This document shows positions 36,888 to 49,190 of a DNA stretch of 64,000 nucleotides, one piece after another (within the stretch, counting starts at the first letter, position 1; every line of letters begins with the position of its first letter). Made by a program: the position numbers and the translations under genes. Source of the stretch: Propionibacteriaceae bacterium ZF39 (GTDB taxonomy: Bacteria > Actinomycetota > Actinomycetes > Propionibacteriales > Propionibacteriaceae). The DNA is taken from the NCBI GenBank assembly GCA_039565995.1, contig CP154795.1, positions 3,922,878 to 3,986,877 on the forward strand. Reading direction: 5' to 3'. The notes under the pieces were generated by a model. It was given only the letters and a program-made list of their open reading frames with translations, made no database searches and was not told where the DNA came from.

Positions 36888-38031
36888 CGTTGAGCCCCAG
36901 CTCGCGGGCGATCAGCATGAGCTGCACCTCACTCGTTCCCTCCCCGATCTCCAGCACCTTCGAATCGCGATAGTGCCGCGCGACGGCGTACTCATTCATG
37001 AATCCATAGCCCCCGTGCACCTGCGTCGCATCGCGCGCGTTGTCCATGGCCGCCTCCGAGCTGAGCAGCTTCGCGATCGCGGCGTCCTTCTTGAACGGCT
37101 TGCCGGCGAGCATGAGGCGGGCGACGGAGTAGTAGAGCGAGCGGGACGCGTACGCCCGTGCCTCCATCCGCGCGATCCGGAACCCGACCGCCTGATGCGC
37201 ACCGATGGGGCGGCCGAAGGTGCGGCGCTCCCTGGCGTACCGCACCGATTCGTCCACGCACCCCTGCGCGGCCCCGGTCGCCAGCGCCGAGATCGCGATG
37301 CGGCCCTCGTCGAGGATCGACAGGAAGTTGGCGTAACCGCGGCCGCGCTCGCCGAGGAGGTTGGCTTCGGGTACGCGGCAGTCGACGAACGTGAGCGGAT
37401 GGGTGTCGGAGGCGCGCCAGCCGACCTTGTCGTACGCCGGCTCGACCGTGAATCCCGGCGTCCCGCTCGGCACGATGATCGCGGAGATCTCCTTGGAGCC
37501 GTTGGGGCGCTGCCCGGTCACGGCCGTCACGATGACCAGGCTCGTGATGTCGGTGCCGGAGTTGGTGATGAACTGCTTGGCGCCGTTGATGACCCATTCG
37601 TCGTTCTCGAGCCGGGCGGTCGTGCGGGTCTCGCCGGCGTGCGAACCGGCCTCGGGTTCGGTCAGGCCAAAGCCGGCGATCCGGCGGCCGGCGATGAGAT
37701 CGGGGAGCCATTCCTGCTTCTGCTCCTCGGTGCCGAAGCGGAAGATCGGCATGGCGCCCAGGGAGACGCCGGCCTCGAGCGTGATCGCCACCGATTGATC
37801 GATCCGGCCGAGTTCCTCGAGGGCCAGCGACAGGGCGAAATAGTCAGCGCCCTGACCGCCGTACTCCTCCGGGAACGGCAGCCCGAACAGCCCCATCCGG
37901 CCCATGCGCTCGACGATGTCGTAGGGGAACGAGTGCGTCCGGTCCAGCTCCGCCACCACGGGCGCGACCACCTCGTCGGCAAAGTCCGCGACCGTCGCCT
38001 TCAGGTCTGCGTAATGCTCCTCCAGTTCCAT
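36880..38031 (-). CDS. Acyl-CoA dehydrogenase, probably isovaleryl-CoA dehydrogenase
   Basis: A 383-residue FAD enzyme of the acyl-CoA dehydrogenase family. Typical segments are FGLTEPEAGSHAGETRTTA, RRTFGRPIGAHQAVGFRIARM, QVHGGYGFMNEYAVARHYRDSKVLEIGEGTSEVQ. The glutamate in the last motif belongs to the catalytic region of the IVD/GCD-type subfamilies. Flanked by methylcrotonyl-CoA carboxylase genes, it should oxidise isovaleryl-CoA to 3-methylcrotonyl-CoA. It corresponds in position to fadE19 of mycobacteria. AGGAG lies just before the ATG. Confidence 0.88.
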   Translation of the reverse strand: MELEEHYADLKATVADFADEVVAPVVAELDRTHSFPYDIVERMGRMGLFGLPFPEEYGGQGADYFALSLALEELGRIDQSVAITLEAGVSLGAMPIFRFGTEEQKQEWLPDLIAGRRIAGFGLTEPEAGSHAGETRTTARLENDEWVINGAKQFITNSGTDITSLVIVTAVTGQRPNGSKEISAIIVPSGTPGFTVEPAYDKVGWRASDTHPLTFVDCRVPEANLLGERGRGYANFLSILDEGRIAISALATGAAQGCVDESVRYARERRTFGRPIGAHQAVGFRIARMEARAYASRSLYYSVARLMLAGKPFKKDAAIAKLLSSEAAMDNARDATQVHGGYGFMNEYAVARHYRDSKVLEIGEGTSEVQLMLIARELGLNDE

Positions 38032-38032
38032 C

Positions 38033-40101
<2,069 letters not shown>

Positions 40102-40102
<1 letters not shown>

Positions 40103-41682
40103 CACATCCGGAAGACGCCGTAGTTGACGGGCTCCAGCGGGGCGGCCCCGGCGACGGACAGCGCGAGCCCCAGCACCGTGCGCGTGTCGGCCGGATCGAT
40201 GATGCCGTCGTCCCAGAGTCGGGCGGTGGAGTAGTAGGGCGTCGACTGCCGCTCGAACTGCTCGCGGATCGGAGCGGTGAACTGCTCCTGGTCCTCGGCA
40301 CTCCATTCCCCCCCGCGCCGACGCACCTGGTTCTCCCGGACGGTCGCCAACGTGTCCGCGGCCTGCGCGCCGCCCATCACCGCGATCCGGGCGTTGGGCC
40401 ACATCCAGAGGAACCTCGGGTCGTAGGCCCGTCCGCACATCGAATAGTTGCCCGCCCCGAAGCTGCCACCGATGACGACCGTGAACTTCGGGACCCGCGC
40501 GCAGGCCACCGCGGTCACCATCTTGGCGCCGTGTTTCGCAATGCCACCGGCCTCATAATCCCGACCCACCATGAAGCCCGTGATGTTCTGCAGGAAGACG
40601 AGCGGGATCATCCGGCGATCACACAGCTCGATGAAGTGCGCGCCCTTCACCGCCGACTCCGAGAACAGCACGCCGTTCTTGGCGATGATTCCGACGGGAT
40701 GTCCGTGCAGCCGGGCGAAGCCCGTCACGAGCGTCGTGCCGTAGTGCTCCTTGAACTCCGTGAACTCGCCCCCGTCGACGAGGGTCCGGATCACCTCGCG
40801 TACGTCATAGGGCGACCGTGCATCGGTCGGCACCAGGTCATAGAGGTCGGTCTGCGGCCGGGGTGCGTCGACGACCGGCAGCATCTCCCACGGCGGATCA
40901 GGCGTCGGCGGTGTGGTCGCGACGATCCGGCGTACGCGCATCAGCGCGTCATAGTCATCGTCGGCAAGATGATCGACGACCCCGGAGCGCCGGGCGTGCA
41001 GATCGCCCCCGCCCAGTTCCTCGGCCGTCACGTCCTCGCCCGTCGCGGCCTTCACCAGCGGCGGCCCCGCCAGGAAGATCGTCCCCTGATTGCGCACGAT
41101 CACGGCCTCGTCCGACATCGCCGGCACATAGGCACCACCCGCCGTGCACGACCCGAGCACCGCCGCGATCTGCGGAATCCCGAGACTGCTCATCCGCGCC
41201 TGGTTGAAGAAGATGCGCCCGAAGTGATCCCGGTCGGGGAACACCTCATCCTGCTGCAGCAGCATCGCGCCACCGGAGTCGACGAGATAGACGCACGGCA
41301 GGCGGTTGGCCAGCGCGATCTCCTGGGCGCGGAGGTGCTTCTTGACCGTGATCGGATAGTAGGTCCCGCCCGACACCGTGGCGTCGTTCGCGATGACCAG
41401 GCACAGCCGCCCGGATACGCGTCCGATGCCGGCGATCACCCCAGCCGCGGGGGCCTTGCCCTCATAGAGATCCTCGGCAGCCAAAGGCGCGATCTCCAGG
41501 AACGGGCTCCCCGGATCGAGCAGCACATCGATGCGCTGCCGCGGGAGGAGCTTGCCGCGTTCCAGGTGTCGGGCCCGGGCCGATTCACCACCACCCAGGG
41601 CGGCGCGTTCGAGCCGCGTACGCAGGTCGGCGAGCAGGCTCTCGTGGGCCTGCCGGTGGGACTGCACGGGTACGCCGGTCAC
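40102..41682 (-). CDS. accD1: Methylcrotonyl-CoA carboxylase beta (carboxyltransferase) subunit
   Basis: A 526-residue carboxyltransferase. The acyl-CoA-side motifs include [54 protein letters not shown] and, late, [23 protein letters not shown], which is typical of methylcrotonyl rather than propionyl-CoA carboxylases. I chose GTG 41682 ([13 protein letters not shown]) because family sequence begins there. It is the first gene of the MCC-IVD-MaoC-CitE operon. The CoA-transferase genes found upstream of this operon in mycobacteria are absent here. Confidence 0.92.
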
Positions 41683-41743
41683 GCGCCACCTCCCACGCCT
41701 CAGGGCGTCCTCGCAGGTCACCCGGGCGTCATTGCCGCGGGCT

Positions 41744-43459
41744 TCAGCCAGCGTAGCCCCGGGCCGGGCGTACCCGTTCGCGACCCCGCAGGGCCAGCAA
41801 CAGGCCGGCGAGCATCGCCGCATGCAGCAGGGCTCCGCCGAGCTCGCCGTCACCGATCCCCTCGATCAGCGCGAGATCGGTCACCCCGGCCTCACCGGCG
41901 AGCGCGAACAGCGCGATGGCCAGGGAGATCATCGTGACGTTGGCGAGGGACAGCAGCAGACGACTCGGATTGGGGAAGCGGGCGGAGTCGCCGCGCGCGC
42001 CGGCGTACTCCGTCAGCTGCCGCCACACCAGGCCCACCAACAGCGCGGCCGACGTCCCGGAGAGCGCGAAGACCGCGACCAGCGGTTCGGCCAGCAGCTC
42101 GCGGAACTGGTGGAGGCGGGAAAGGAGGAGTACGCCGGCGAGGGCGATGGCCCGGTCGGCCGTCAGCGTGCGGGTCACGAGCAGCCACCCCAACAACAGC
42201 ACAGCCGCGATGACCTCGACGGTGATGAGCATGCTGATCGGCGTACCCCAACCGAACATCAGCAGCACCTGTGCGAACGGCGAGCTGACCGCGAGCACCA
42301 CCGCGATGAGGGCCGCGGCCGGGCGGCTGCGGCGTACCTCCCGGATCCCCACCGCCAGCCCACCCGCCACGAACAGCGTCCAGGTGACCCAGCGCCCCAG
42401 CTCCAGATCGGTGCCCAGGATCGAGTCGATGAGCGTGGTCAGCACGCCGATGAACACCCATCCGGCCAGCAGGAACGCGAGCGGCCACGAGATGGGCCCG
42501 TAGGCGTCGGCGACGTCGTCGGGGTCGACCGGCACGCCGGGGTGGTCGCCGTGCGGGGCGAGGCGGAGTACGCCCAGCGCCACCACCGCGACGACCCCGA
42601 GCACGAGCGCCGCGATGGGCATCGCCGACAGGTCCCGGCGCGGGTCGGTCACGAGACCCCAGGTTTCCTGGGCGAGGGACCAGGCGATGAGTACGCCGAG
42701 GAGGAGCCCGCCGAGCAGACGCGGCCGGGGCCGCCCGAGCACCGACTCCCCGATGCCGCGCGCCGTCCACGACCCGGCGCGCACCACCAGCTCGGTCATC
42801 GCAGCGCCGGCCATGATCACGGCGGGCGTCGCGAAGACCGTGAGCAGCGTCCCCCAATAGGCGATCACCGAGACCTGCATGCCGCCGTGTTCGACGCCGA
42901 TGACCAGTGGCCCCGCGAGCCGCAGCACGAGCAGGTGACCGAAGACGAACAGCGCGAAGACGAATTCCCAGACCGAGAAAGCACGCCGGGCGCGCAGCAC
43001 GGCGAACAGGATCAGCAGCGCGGCCCCGGCGACGTTGACCCAGGTGCCTGCCGGACCGACCGCGGGGAGGCTCACCAGGGCCAGGGTCAGCACCCCGAGA
43101 ATCGCGAGGCGCAGCGGCCACCAGATGTGGAGCGCCGCCACGTAGAGCAACGACAGGGCCACGACCACGGCGATCAACAGCACCGGCACCGCCACCCAGG
43201 GCAGCGACACATCGCCGTCGGCGAGCAGGGGGAGCAACCGCAGGCCGGTCGACCCGGCGACCGCGAGGGCCAGAACCACGAAGAGCCCATAGGCGGCGAT
43301 GACGATGGCGCGTACGCCGCGTGGCCAGGGATGCTCCGCGGTCTCCTTCAACCGCCCCTCGCGGACCGGGTCGGCGAAGGCCCGATCGAACACGAAACGA
43401 CCGACGGCGAGGATGGACCGGCCGCGCGCCAGTCGGGGGTGTTCGCTCAATTGATCCAT
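41744..43459 (-). CDS. Large polytopic membrane protein of unknown function
   Basis: A 571-residue protein with roughly fifteen membrane helices and short arginine-rich loops, starting with an N-terminal cytoplasmic segment ([15 protein letters not shown]). I recognise no transporter or enzyme signature. It overlaps the upstream beta-propeller gene by 13 bases, so the two products are probably made together and may form an envelope complex. A 28-base direct repeat copy lies inside its 3' end. Confidence 0.7.
   Translation of the reverse strand: MDQLSEHPRLARGRSILAVGRFVFDRAFADPVREGRLKETAEHPWPRGVRAIVIAAYGLFVVLALAVAGSTGLRLLPLLADGDVSLPWVAVPVLLIAVVVALSLLYVAALHIWWPLRLAILGVLTLALVSLPAVGPAGTWVNVAGAALLILFAVLRARRAFSVWEFVFALFVFGHLLVLRLAGPLVIGVEHGGMQVSVIAYWGTLLTVFATPAVIMAGAAMTELVVRAGSWTARGIGESVLGRPRPRLLGGLLLGVLIAWSLAQETWGLVTDPRRDLSAMPIAALVLGVVAVVALGVLRLAPHGDHPGVPVDPDDVADAYGPISWPLAFLLAGWVFIGVLTTLIDSILGTDLELGRWVTWTLFVAGGLAVGIREVRRSRPAAALIAVVLAVSSPFAQVLLMFGWGTPISMLITVEVIAAVLLLGWLLVTRTLTADRAIALAGVLLLSRLHQFRELLAEPLVAVFALSGTSAALLVGLVWRQLTEYAGARGDSARFPNPSRLLLSLANVTMISLAIALFALAGEAGVTDLALIEGIGDGELGGALLHAAMLAGLLLALRGRERVRPARGYAG
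41757..41784 (+). repeat. 28-bp direct repeat, copy 1
   Basis: Bases 41757-41784 are identical to 45144-45171. The repeat begins CCCCGGGCCGGGCGTACCCG and ends TTCGCGAC. This copy is inside the 3' end of the polytopic membrane protein gene and contains the abundant GGCGTAC motif. Confidence 0.85.
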
Positions 43460-45129
43460 GCCACCCCCTCGTTGGTCACGATCCAGAGTCGGCCGGCCGC
43501 GGGAGTGAGCGAGCGGGCGCCGGCGACTCCGGGGTCGAGGGGCAGCTGCGCCACATCCCGTCCGCTGGGGTCGACCGTCAGCAGGGCGCTCGGTGTGAGG
43601 ACGCGCCAGTCGGTCTCGGTGGCGTACGCGACCGTTGCCCCCGGCACGAAGCGGCGCTCGCGGGCGGTGGCGATCTCGAGGATCCGGACGCCGTCGGCGC
43701 TCGTCAGCGCAGCAGTCCCGGCCGGTCCGGCGAGCAGCGCGGTGTGGGATTTGCCAAACCCCGTCACGCCGGTACGCGGCAGCTGTCCGGTCTCGGCGTC
43801 CAGGAAATAGGTCGCCCCCTCCGGGGACACCGCCAGGATCGAATCGCCGGCCCGCGCGAGACCCGCGACGCCGGTGTCGAGCTGGTCGGAGGTCCAGCGC
43901 ACGGTGCCGTCCGGCGCGATCCCGACGAGCGCCCGGTCCTTGGTGCGGATGACCACGAGGTCACCCAGCACTGTCGGGGAGTCGGCCGTGCCCCCGGGTG
44001 CCTCGGCCGACCACAGCCGGCGACCGGACTCGAGGTCGAACGCGACCACCGCGCCGGTGAGCGTACCCACGACGACGCGGTCGCGGCCGACTCCCACCGC
44101 AGGGGCGAGCACGAGGTCGGGTGTCTGCCGCGACCAGAGCCGGCGGCCGTTCTGGTCATAGGCGACGAGTCGTTTGTCGCTCGTCGTGGCGATGACGATG
44201 TTGTCGAGCGCGGTGAGGCTCAGGACCGTCCCGCCCGGATGGCCCCACCAGACCGCGGCGAGGTCCCCGTCGCGCCGGAGCCATGCCTTCAGCGTGCCGG
44301 TCGCGTCGATGCTCACGAGCGTCCCGCCGGAGGTGACGACCGGTGGATGTTGCACGTGAAACGAAGCCGCGGTTGCGACGAGGCCGAACGCCGGGTCGCC
44401 CTCGACGAGTCGCGCGGTCGCCACGTGGCCCAGGACCGGCCACTGCTCGGGGGGCTCGACCCGGGCGGCCCAGGGCCAGCGGTCGGCATCGGCTTCGACG
44501 ACAGGGTCGGCCAGCGTCGGCGTACCCGTCACGATGCCCGCCTCCGGACACCACGTCGCCTCGTCGGTGCGGCTCATGCCGCGCCGCTCGGTGACCGAGG
44601 TGACGGTGAGGCAGCCGCGGTCGCGGTGGTCGGCATCGGCGGGCAGGGCGGCCGTGCCGGTGTTGCGATAGTCGGTTTCGGTGATCCCGTCGTACGCCAC
44701 CCCGGCGCCCTCCCAGCTCGAGCCGGGCGTGACGTCGGCGGGGAGTTCGAGGAGGCCCGGGCGGAAAACGAGGCCGTTCGCGCCGGTCCGGGCGTGCAGG
44801 CGTACGCCCGCCGGAGTGACCGAGCGCAGGGTCATCATGGGAGCGAGTTCGGGGGTGTTGGGGCTGGCGGTCTCGCGCCACCACTGCACTTCGGAGTCGG
44901 GCACCTCGGCCGGGGGACGGATCGCGTTCACGACCGGGCTGGGCAGCTCACCGGCGATGCCGAACCCGCGGAACAGGGCGTTCTCGACGGACGTGGCCAC
45001 TCCGGGATCGGCCCCGACGACCCATCTCGCGGCCTGGCCGGACGTGGGCACGAAACGGGCTCCGGCCCCGGTGAATCGGGGAGTGGAGGGGGCCGTCACC
45101 ACCGTCGCGAGCAACAGGAACCACGTCAT
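43447..45129 (-). CDS. Extracytoplasmic PQQ-like beta-propeller protein
   Basis: A 560-residue protein with an N-terminal hydrophobic signal or anchor (MTWFLLLATVVTA). The C-terminal half, from about residue 270, has repeated beta-propeller blades: TLVSIDATGTLKAWLR, KRLVAYDQNGRRLWSRQT, GAVVAFDLESGRRLWSAEA, ALVGIAPDGTVRWTSDQ. This is the PQQ_2 or BamB style WxxxT pattern; no cofactor site is evident, so it is likely structural. It overlaps the polytopic membrane protein downstream. A parS-like sequence lies within its coding region at 44348. Confidence 0.75.
   Translation of the reverse strand: MTWFLLLATVVTAPSTPRFTGAGARFVPTSGQAARWVVGADPGVATSVENALFRGFGIAGELPSPVVNAIRPPAEVPDSEVQWWRETASPNTPELAPMMTLRSVTPAGVRLHARTGANGLVFRPGLLELPADVTPGSSWEGAGVAYDGITETDYRNTGTAALPADADHRDRGCLTVTSVTERRGMSRTDEATWCPEAGIVTGTPTLADPVVEADADRWPWAARVEPPEQWPVLGHVATARLVEGDPAFGLVATAASFHVQHPPVVTSGGTLVSIDATGTLKAWLRRDGDLAAVWWGHPGGTVLSLTALDNIVIATTSDKRLVAYDQNGRRLWSRQTPDLVLAPAVGVGRDRVVVGTLTGAVVAFDLESGRRLWSAEAPGGTADSPTVLGDLVVIRTKDRALVGIAPDGTVRWTSDQLDTGVAGLARAGDSILAVSPEGATYFLDAETGQLPRTGVTGFGKSHTALLAGPAGTAALTSADGVRILEIATARERRFVPGATVAYATETDWRVLTPSALLTVDPSGRDVAQLPLDPGVAGARSLTPAAGRLWIVTNEGVAWIN
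44348..44363. promoter_or_regulatory. parS-like site (14 of 16 matches)
   Basis: TGTTGCACGTGAAACG differs at two positions from the ParB-binding consensus TGTTTCACGTGAAACA. It lies inside the beta-propeller gene about 11 kb from parAB, within the distance at which origin-proximal parS sites are usually found. Confidence 0.4.
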
Positions 45130-45143
45130 GAGGAGCGCGATCG

Positions 45144-45171
45144 CCCCGGGCCGGGCGTACCCGTTCGCGAC
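45144..45171 (+). repeat. 28-bp direct repeat, copy 2
   Basis: This is an exact copy of 41757-41784, located upstream of the beta-propeller gene. The two copies bracket the two-gene unit almost exactly (3,387 bases apart), which could reflect an insertion or a recombination footprint. No transposase is present. Confidence 0.85.
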
Positions 45172-45267
45172 ATGGACATGACTGTAACCTTCGCGGGGAA
45201 TACGATGACGTCCGTCGGCGTTCGGGATCGATGAACATCAATATGACGGCACAGCGCAGAGGGAAAC

Positions 45268-46239
45268 ATGAGCGAGCAGGCAGAGCAGGGCACCCCCGAG
45301 GTGCGCGACATCATCATCGTCGGCAGCGGGCCGGCCGGTTGGACCGCGGCTGTCTATGCCGCCCGTGCCGAACTCAAGCCGGTCGTCATCGAGGGTGCGC
45401 TCGAAGGCGGCGGCGCGCTGATGAACACGACCGATGTCGAGAACTATCCCGGTTTCCCCGAGGGGATCATGGGCCCCGACCTGATGGCCAACATGCGGGC
45501 CCAGGCGGAGCGGTTCGGTGCCGAGATCATCACCGATGACGCCGTCGAGCTCCAGCTCACCGATCCGATCAAGGTCGTGAAGACCAGCGAGGGCCACGAA
45601 TATCGCGCCCACGCAGTGATCCTGGCCACCGGTTCCGGCTATCGCCGACTGGGTCTGCCCGATGAGGACCGGCTGTCAGGCCGCGGTGTCTCGTGGTGTG
45701 CGACCTGTGACGGTTTCTTCTTCCGTGACAAGGACATCGCGGTTGTCGGCGGCGGCGACTCGGCCGTGGAGGAGGCGACCTTCCTCACCCGCTTCGGCAG
45801 GTCGGTGACCATCATCCACCGCCGTGACGAGCTGCGCGCGTCCAAGATCATGGCCCGCCGCGCCGAGAACGACCCCAAGATCAGATTCGCCTGGAACTCC
45901 GAGGTCACCGGCATCCAGGGCGAGAACTCCGTCGAGAGCCTCACCCTCACCGACACGGTGACCGGCGAAACCCGGCAGCTCGAGGTCGGCGGCCTGTTCA
46001 TCGCGATCGGCCACGATCCGCGGTCGGAGCTGGTCAAGGGCCAGGTCAAGCTCGACGAGAACGGTTATGTCGTCTGTGAGGGCCGGTCCACCCGGACGAA
46101 TCTGCCCGGCGTCTTCGCCTGCGGCGACCTCGTCGACCACACCTATCGCCAGGCCATCACCGCCGCTGGCTCCGGCTGCGCGGCGTCGCTGGACGCCGAG
46201 CACTATCTGGCCGACCTCAAGGACCGCGTCGGGATTTGA
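45268..46239 (+). CDS. trxB: Thioredoxin-disulfide reductase
   Basis: A 323-residue NADPH-dependent flavoenzyme. The FAD motif [16 protein letters not shown] is near residue 19, the redox pair C144-A-T-C147 is in [10 protein letters not shown], and the NADPH motif [12 protein letters not shown] and late [25 protein letters not shown] are intact. It reduces thioredoxin using NADPH. It lies 49 bases upstream of trxA and probably shares its transcript. Confidence 0.96.
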   Translation: MSEQAEQGTPEVRDIIIVGSGPAGWTAAVYAARAELKPVVIEGALEGGGALMNTTDVENYPGFPEGIMGPDLMANMRAQAERFGAEIITDDAVELQLTDPIKVVKTSEGHEYRAHAVILATGSGYRRLGLPDEDRLSGRGVSWCATCDGFFFRDKDIAVVGGGDSAVEEATFLTRFGRSVTIIHRRDELRASKIMARRAENDPKIRFAWNSEVTGIQGENSVESLTLTDTVTGETRQLEVGGLFIAIGHDPRSELVKGQVKLDENGYVVCEGRSTRTNLPGVFACGDLVDHTYRQAITAAGSGCAASLDAEHYLADLKDRVGI

Positions 46240-46288
46240 TCGTCCGAGGCACAATTTGGGCACTGGGCGAGCTCAAAGGGGAGTGACC

Positions 46289-46609
46289 ATGTCAGTCACG
46301 GACGTGACGGATGCCGATTTCGGTGAACGGGTGCTGCGTTCGGAGCATCCGGTGCTGGTCGAATACTGGGCCGACTGGTGCGGTCCCTGTCGACAGCTCG
46401 CACCCATCGTCGGCGAACTCGCGGAGGCGTACGGGGATCGGATGCGGTTCGTGAAGATGGACACGAACCGCAACCAGGTCACCCCCGCCACCTATTTCGT
46501 GCAGGGTCTGCCCACCATTCACATCTTCGTTTCGGGTGAGCTCGTGAAGACCTTCCAGGGGTCCAAGACCAAGTCGATGCTGACCCGCGCGATCGAGGAA
46601 TATGTCTGA
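46289..46609 (+). CDS. trxA: Thioredoxin
   Basis: A 106-residue thioredoxin with the active site W-C31-G-P-C34 and the cis-proline region QGLPTIHIFVSG. The usual Pro/Ala around the central strands is conserved, but the segment before the cis-proline (NRNQVTPATYFVQGLPT) is slightly divergent. The ATG at 46289 follows AAAGGGGAG. It follows trxB, and it is the likely electron donor for the arsC-type reductase in this window. Confidence 0.95.
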   Translation: MSVTDVTDADFGERVLRSEHPVLVEYWADWCGPCRQLAPIVGELAEAYGDRMRFVKMDTNRNQVTPATYFVQGLPTIHIFVSGELVKTFQGSKTKSMLTRAIEEYV

Positions 46610-46648
46610 TCGTTGGGTGCTGATCATGGGCGTACTAGGCTGCGGGCC

Positions 46649-47299
46649 ATGAGCAATCCCCAGGACCCGAATCCGTGGTCACCGTCCGGTGGTCCCGACG
46701 ACACCACGGGCGGGCGGGATTGGATCGGCGGTGACGGCACGCTCCGCCCCGAGGAGCGCGACGAACCCGAGCTCGTCAACGCACCGATCCAACGCAGCAC
46801 CATCCCGATCAAGATCATGCTCGTCGCGCTGGTCGCGCTGGTCGTGACGATCGGTCTCGTCGGCTTCCTCGTCACCCGGACCGCCGATGTCGTCACGCCG
46901 ACGGAGACCGCAGCCCCACCCGACCCCACCGGCCCACCGGACCTGCCGCTGCAGGCGAATCAGTACGCCCGGGAGCCCGGCAACGCCTCCGCGCCGCCCG
47001 AGTTCGGTGTCGACCAGAACATCAACACGTCCTACGCGACCTACATGATCAACGGCGAGAACGCCCTCATCGCCATCGGCGCCCGGCCGGTCGCCGACGA
47101 AAAGGCCCAACTCGACGAGATGAACGTGCTGGCCCAGCGGCAGGTCGGGGACGGCTGGTGTGGCCGTGAACCGTCGAGCGGCCTCGACGTCTGCATCCTC
47201 AAGCGCAATCGCACCGCCGTGCTCGTGATGGGTCTGCGCGATCAGACCATCGACGAACTCATGACGGCCAACATCGCCATCCTCGCCGGCACCGCCTGA
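46649..47299 (+). CDS. Single-pass membrane protein with extracytoplasmic domain
   Basis: A 216-residue protein: a proline/aspartate-rich cytoplasmic N-terminus, one membrane helix (about residues 53-75, IMLVALVALVVTIGLVGFLV), then a Thr/Pro-rich linker and a C-terminal domain with two cysteines (GDGWCGREPSSGLDVCILKR) that could form a disulfide. I do not recognise the domain. It lies between trxA and a DUF3352 protein, which is also membrane-anchored. Confidence 0.65.
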   Translation: MSNPQDPNPWSPSGGPDDTTGGRDWIGGDGTLRPEERDEPELVNAPIQRSTIPIKIMLVALVALVVTIGLVGFLVTRTADVVTPTETAAPPDPTGPPDLPLQANQYAREPGNASAPPEFGVDQNINTSYATYMINGENALIAIGARPVADEKAQLDEMNVLAQRQVGDGWCGREPSSGLDVCILKRNRTAVLVMGLRDQTIDELMTANIAILAGTA

Positions 47300-47387
47300 T
47301 CCGCCTTCTGTCCGGTGATCGTCGGACGCCAGGAAGTGGTACGCCCCCGACCTAGGCTGGTCAGCGCCATTCGAGGAACGGGGAAAG

Positions 47388-49112
47388 ATGTCGCAACCAC
47401 CACAGGGATCCGGCTGGGGCAATCAGAACGGCTGGGACCAGAATCCATTCGCCGGTGGCTCCCAGCAGGGCGGACAGGGCCAGGGCGGCCAGCCCTCTGG
47501 GCAGCAGCCGAACTACGGCCAGGGCCAGGGTCAGCCGCCCTATGGCAGCCAGGGAGCCCAACCCGGCCCGGGCGGGACGCAGGCGTACCCCACTCAGCAG
47601 CAGCCCAGCCAGGGTTATCCCTCTCAGGGCGGACAGGGCCCCCTCGGCGGTCCGGGGGGTGCCGCTCCGCAGGGTCCGACGGCGAAGACCGGGATGTCGG
47701 CGGGGCTCAAGAAGGGCCTGATCATCGGCACCGCGGCGGTTGTCCTGGTGGGCGGCGGTGTCGGTGCGTTCATCGCGGCTGACCCGCTCGGTTTCCGTTC
47801 GGCGGATACGGCGGTCGCCAAGATGGTTCCCGACGATGCCACGGCGTATGTGCATCTCGACATGGCACCCAGCCCCGCGCAGCAGGCCGAGCTGATCCGG
47901 TTCGCGCTGAAATTCCCGAGCTTCCGGGAGAACCCGTCGGTACGCGAGGGGGGCGACCTGCGGGAGGCCTATTTCGACAGCTGGATGGACGAACACCCGG
48001 GCTGCTCCAACGTGACCTTCGATGCCGATATCAAGCCCTGGCTGGGTGACAACTTCGCTGCCTTCTGGCGCCCGGCGGAAACCGACCCCACGCTGATCGT
48101 GTCCGCCAAGGACAAGGAAGAAGCCGAAGCCGCGGTGAGCAAGCTCAATGCCTGCGGCGCCGTCACCGCCAACTCCACGGCCTATCGCGACGGGCACCTC
48201 ATCGTGTCGCCCGCGGCCGGCGGGGCCGAGCGCACCTCGGGCGATGCCCTCACCGCCAGCCTGGCCGACAAGGCCGAGTTCAAGGAAGACTTCGCCAAGC
48301 TCGGCGCCACGGGCCTGGCCTCCGTGTGGTCCTCCGGGCAGGGGGTCGAGGACCTGATTGCTCAGTCCGGTGCTGCTCCCAGCACCCCGACCGGCAACAA
48401 CACGCTGCGTTCCCTGGCGGGCACGATCCGCTTCAGCGGGGGCAACCCGGAAGCGGTCGTGGTGACCAAGTCGACGGAGCCGCTGCCCGTGGCGGCGATC
48501 ACGAATGTCGGTGATCTGCCCGGCGACACCAGCCTCGCCATCGGCATCGGAGGCGGCAAGAGCATGGTCGGCCCGATCGTCGACAACCTCGACGCCGCTG
48601 GCATGGACCCCGAGACCTTCGCCGCCTCCACCGGCCTGCAGCTGCCCGGTGACCTCGAGACCCTCCTGGGCGACGACTTCATCCTCTCGGCCGACCGACT
48701 CGACGAACAGTCCCTGAGCGATCCGAGCCGCGCGCCGATCGGGCTGAGCATCAAGACCGATGCCAGCAAGCTCAAGGTGCTCGTCGATCGCTTCGGCAAC
48801 TCGGGCCTGCCCCTCGTCCAGCGGGACAGCAACGGCATCAGCTATCTGGCCATGAACCCCGACTATGCGTCCAAGCTCCAGAATCCGGGTTCGCGCCTGA
48901 AGGACAGCCCCGGCTTCCAGGCCGCCGTCGCGGAACCGGGCAAGGCGCAGATGGTTGCCTATTGGGACATGACCGCCTATGCGGACCTCCTCAGCGCGGA
49001 GGCCGATCCCGAGGATCGCGCCGACCTCGCGGTGCTGCAGTCCGTCGGCCTTTCGAGCTTCAATGACGGCGGTGACTACACGCGGGTAGTGGCTCGGATG
49101 ACCGCCCGCTGA
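47388..49112 (+). CDS. DUF3352 family membrane-anchored protein
   Basis: A 574-residue protein. The first 100 residues are a Gln/Gly/Pro-rich disordered cytoplasmic tail, followed by one membrane helix (about residues 110-130, GLIIGTAAVVLVGGGVGAF). The rest is a large extracytoplasmic DUF3352 domain, beginning AVAKMVPDDATAYVHLDMAPSPAQQAE. DUF3352 proteins are common in actinobacteria and of unknown function. It is followed by a strong terminator. Confidence 0.85.
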   Translation: MSQPPQGSGWGNQNGWDQNPFAGGSQQGGQGQGGQPSGQQPNYGQGQGQPPYGSQGAQPGPGGTQAYPTQQQPSQGYPSQGGQGPLGGPGGAAPQGPTAKTGMSAGLKKGLIIGTAAVVLVGGGVGAFIAADPLGFRSADTAVAKMVPDDATAYVHLDMAPSPAQQAELIRFALKFPSFRENPSVREGGDLREAYFDSWMDEHPGCSNVTFDADIKPWLGDNFAAFWRPAETDPTLIVSAKDKEEAEAAVSKLNACGAVTANSTAYRDGHLIVSPAAGGAERTSGDALTASLADKAEFKEDFAKLGATGLASVWSSGQGVEDLIAQSGAAPSTPTGNNTLRSLAGTIRFSGGNPEAVVVTKSTEPLPVAAITNVGDLPGDTSLAIGIGGGKSMVGPIVDNLDAAGMDPETFAASTGLQLPGDLETLLGDDFILSADRLDEQSLSDPSRAPIGLSIKTDASKLKVLVDRFGNSGLPLVQRDSNGISYLAMNPDYASKLQNPGSRLKDSPGFQAAVAEPGKAQMVAYWDMTAYADLLSAEADPEDRADLAVLQSVGLSSFNDGGDYTRVVARMTAR

Positions 49113-49134
49113 GTTTGCATCGGCGTACGCCGCA

Positions 49135-49163
49135 GGGCCCGGACCAGACGTTGGTCCGGGCCC
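49135..49163. terminator. 12-bp perfect hairpin between convergent genes
   Basis: GGGCCCGGACCA (49135-49146) pairs fully with TGGTCCGGGCCC (49152-49163) around a five-base loop. It sits in the gap between the DUF3352 stop and the convergent hydrolase stop, so it can end both transcripts. Confidence 0.85.
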
Positions 49164-49190
49164 TTCGCGTTGCTCAGACGGGGTTGTGCG

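Noticed and set aside
41757..45171. 28-bp direct repeats considered as insertion-sequence target duplications
   Set aside because: No transposase or terminal inverted repeats lie between them, and 28 bp is longer than typical duplications. They are kept only as an unexplained repeat.
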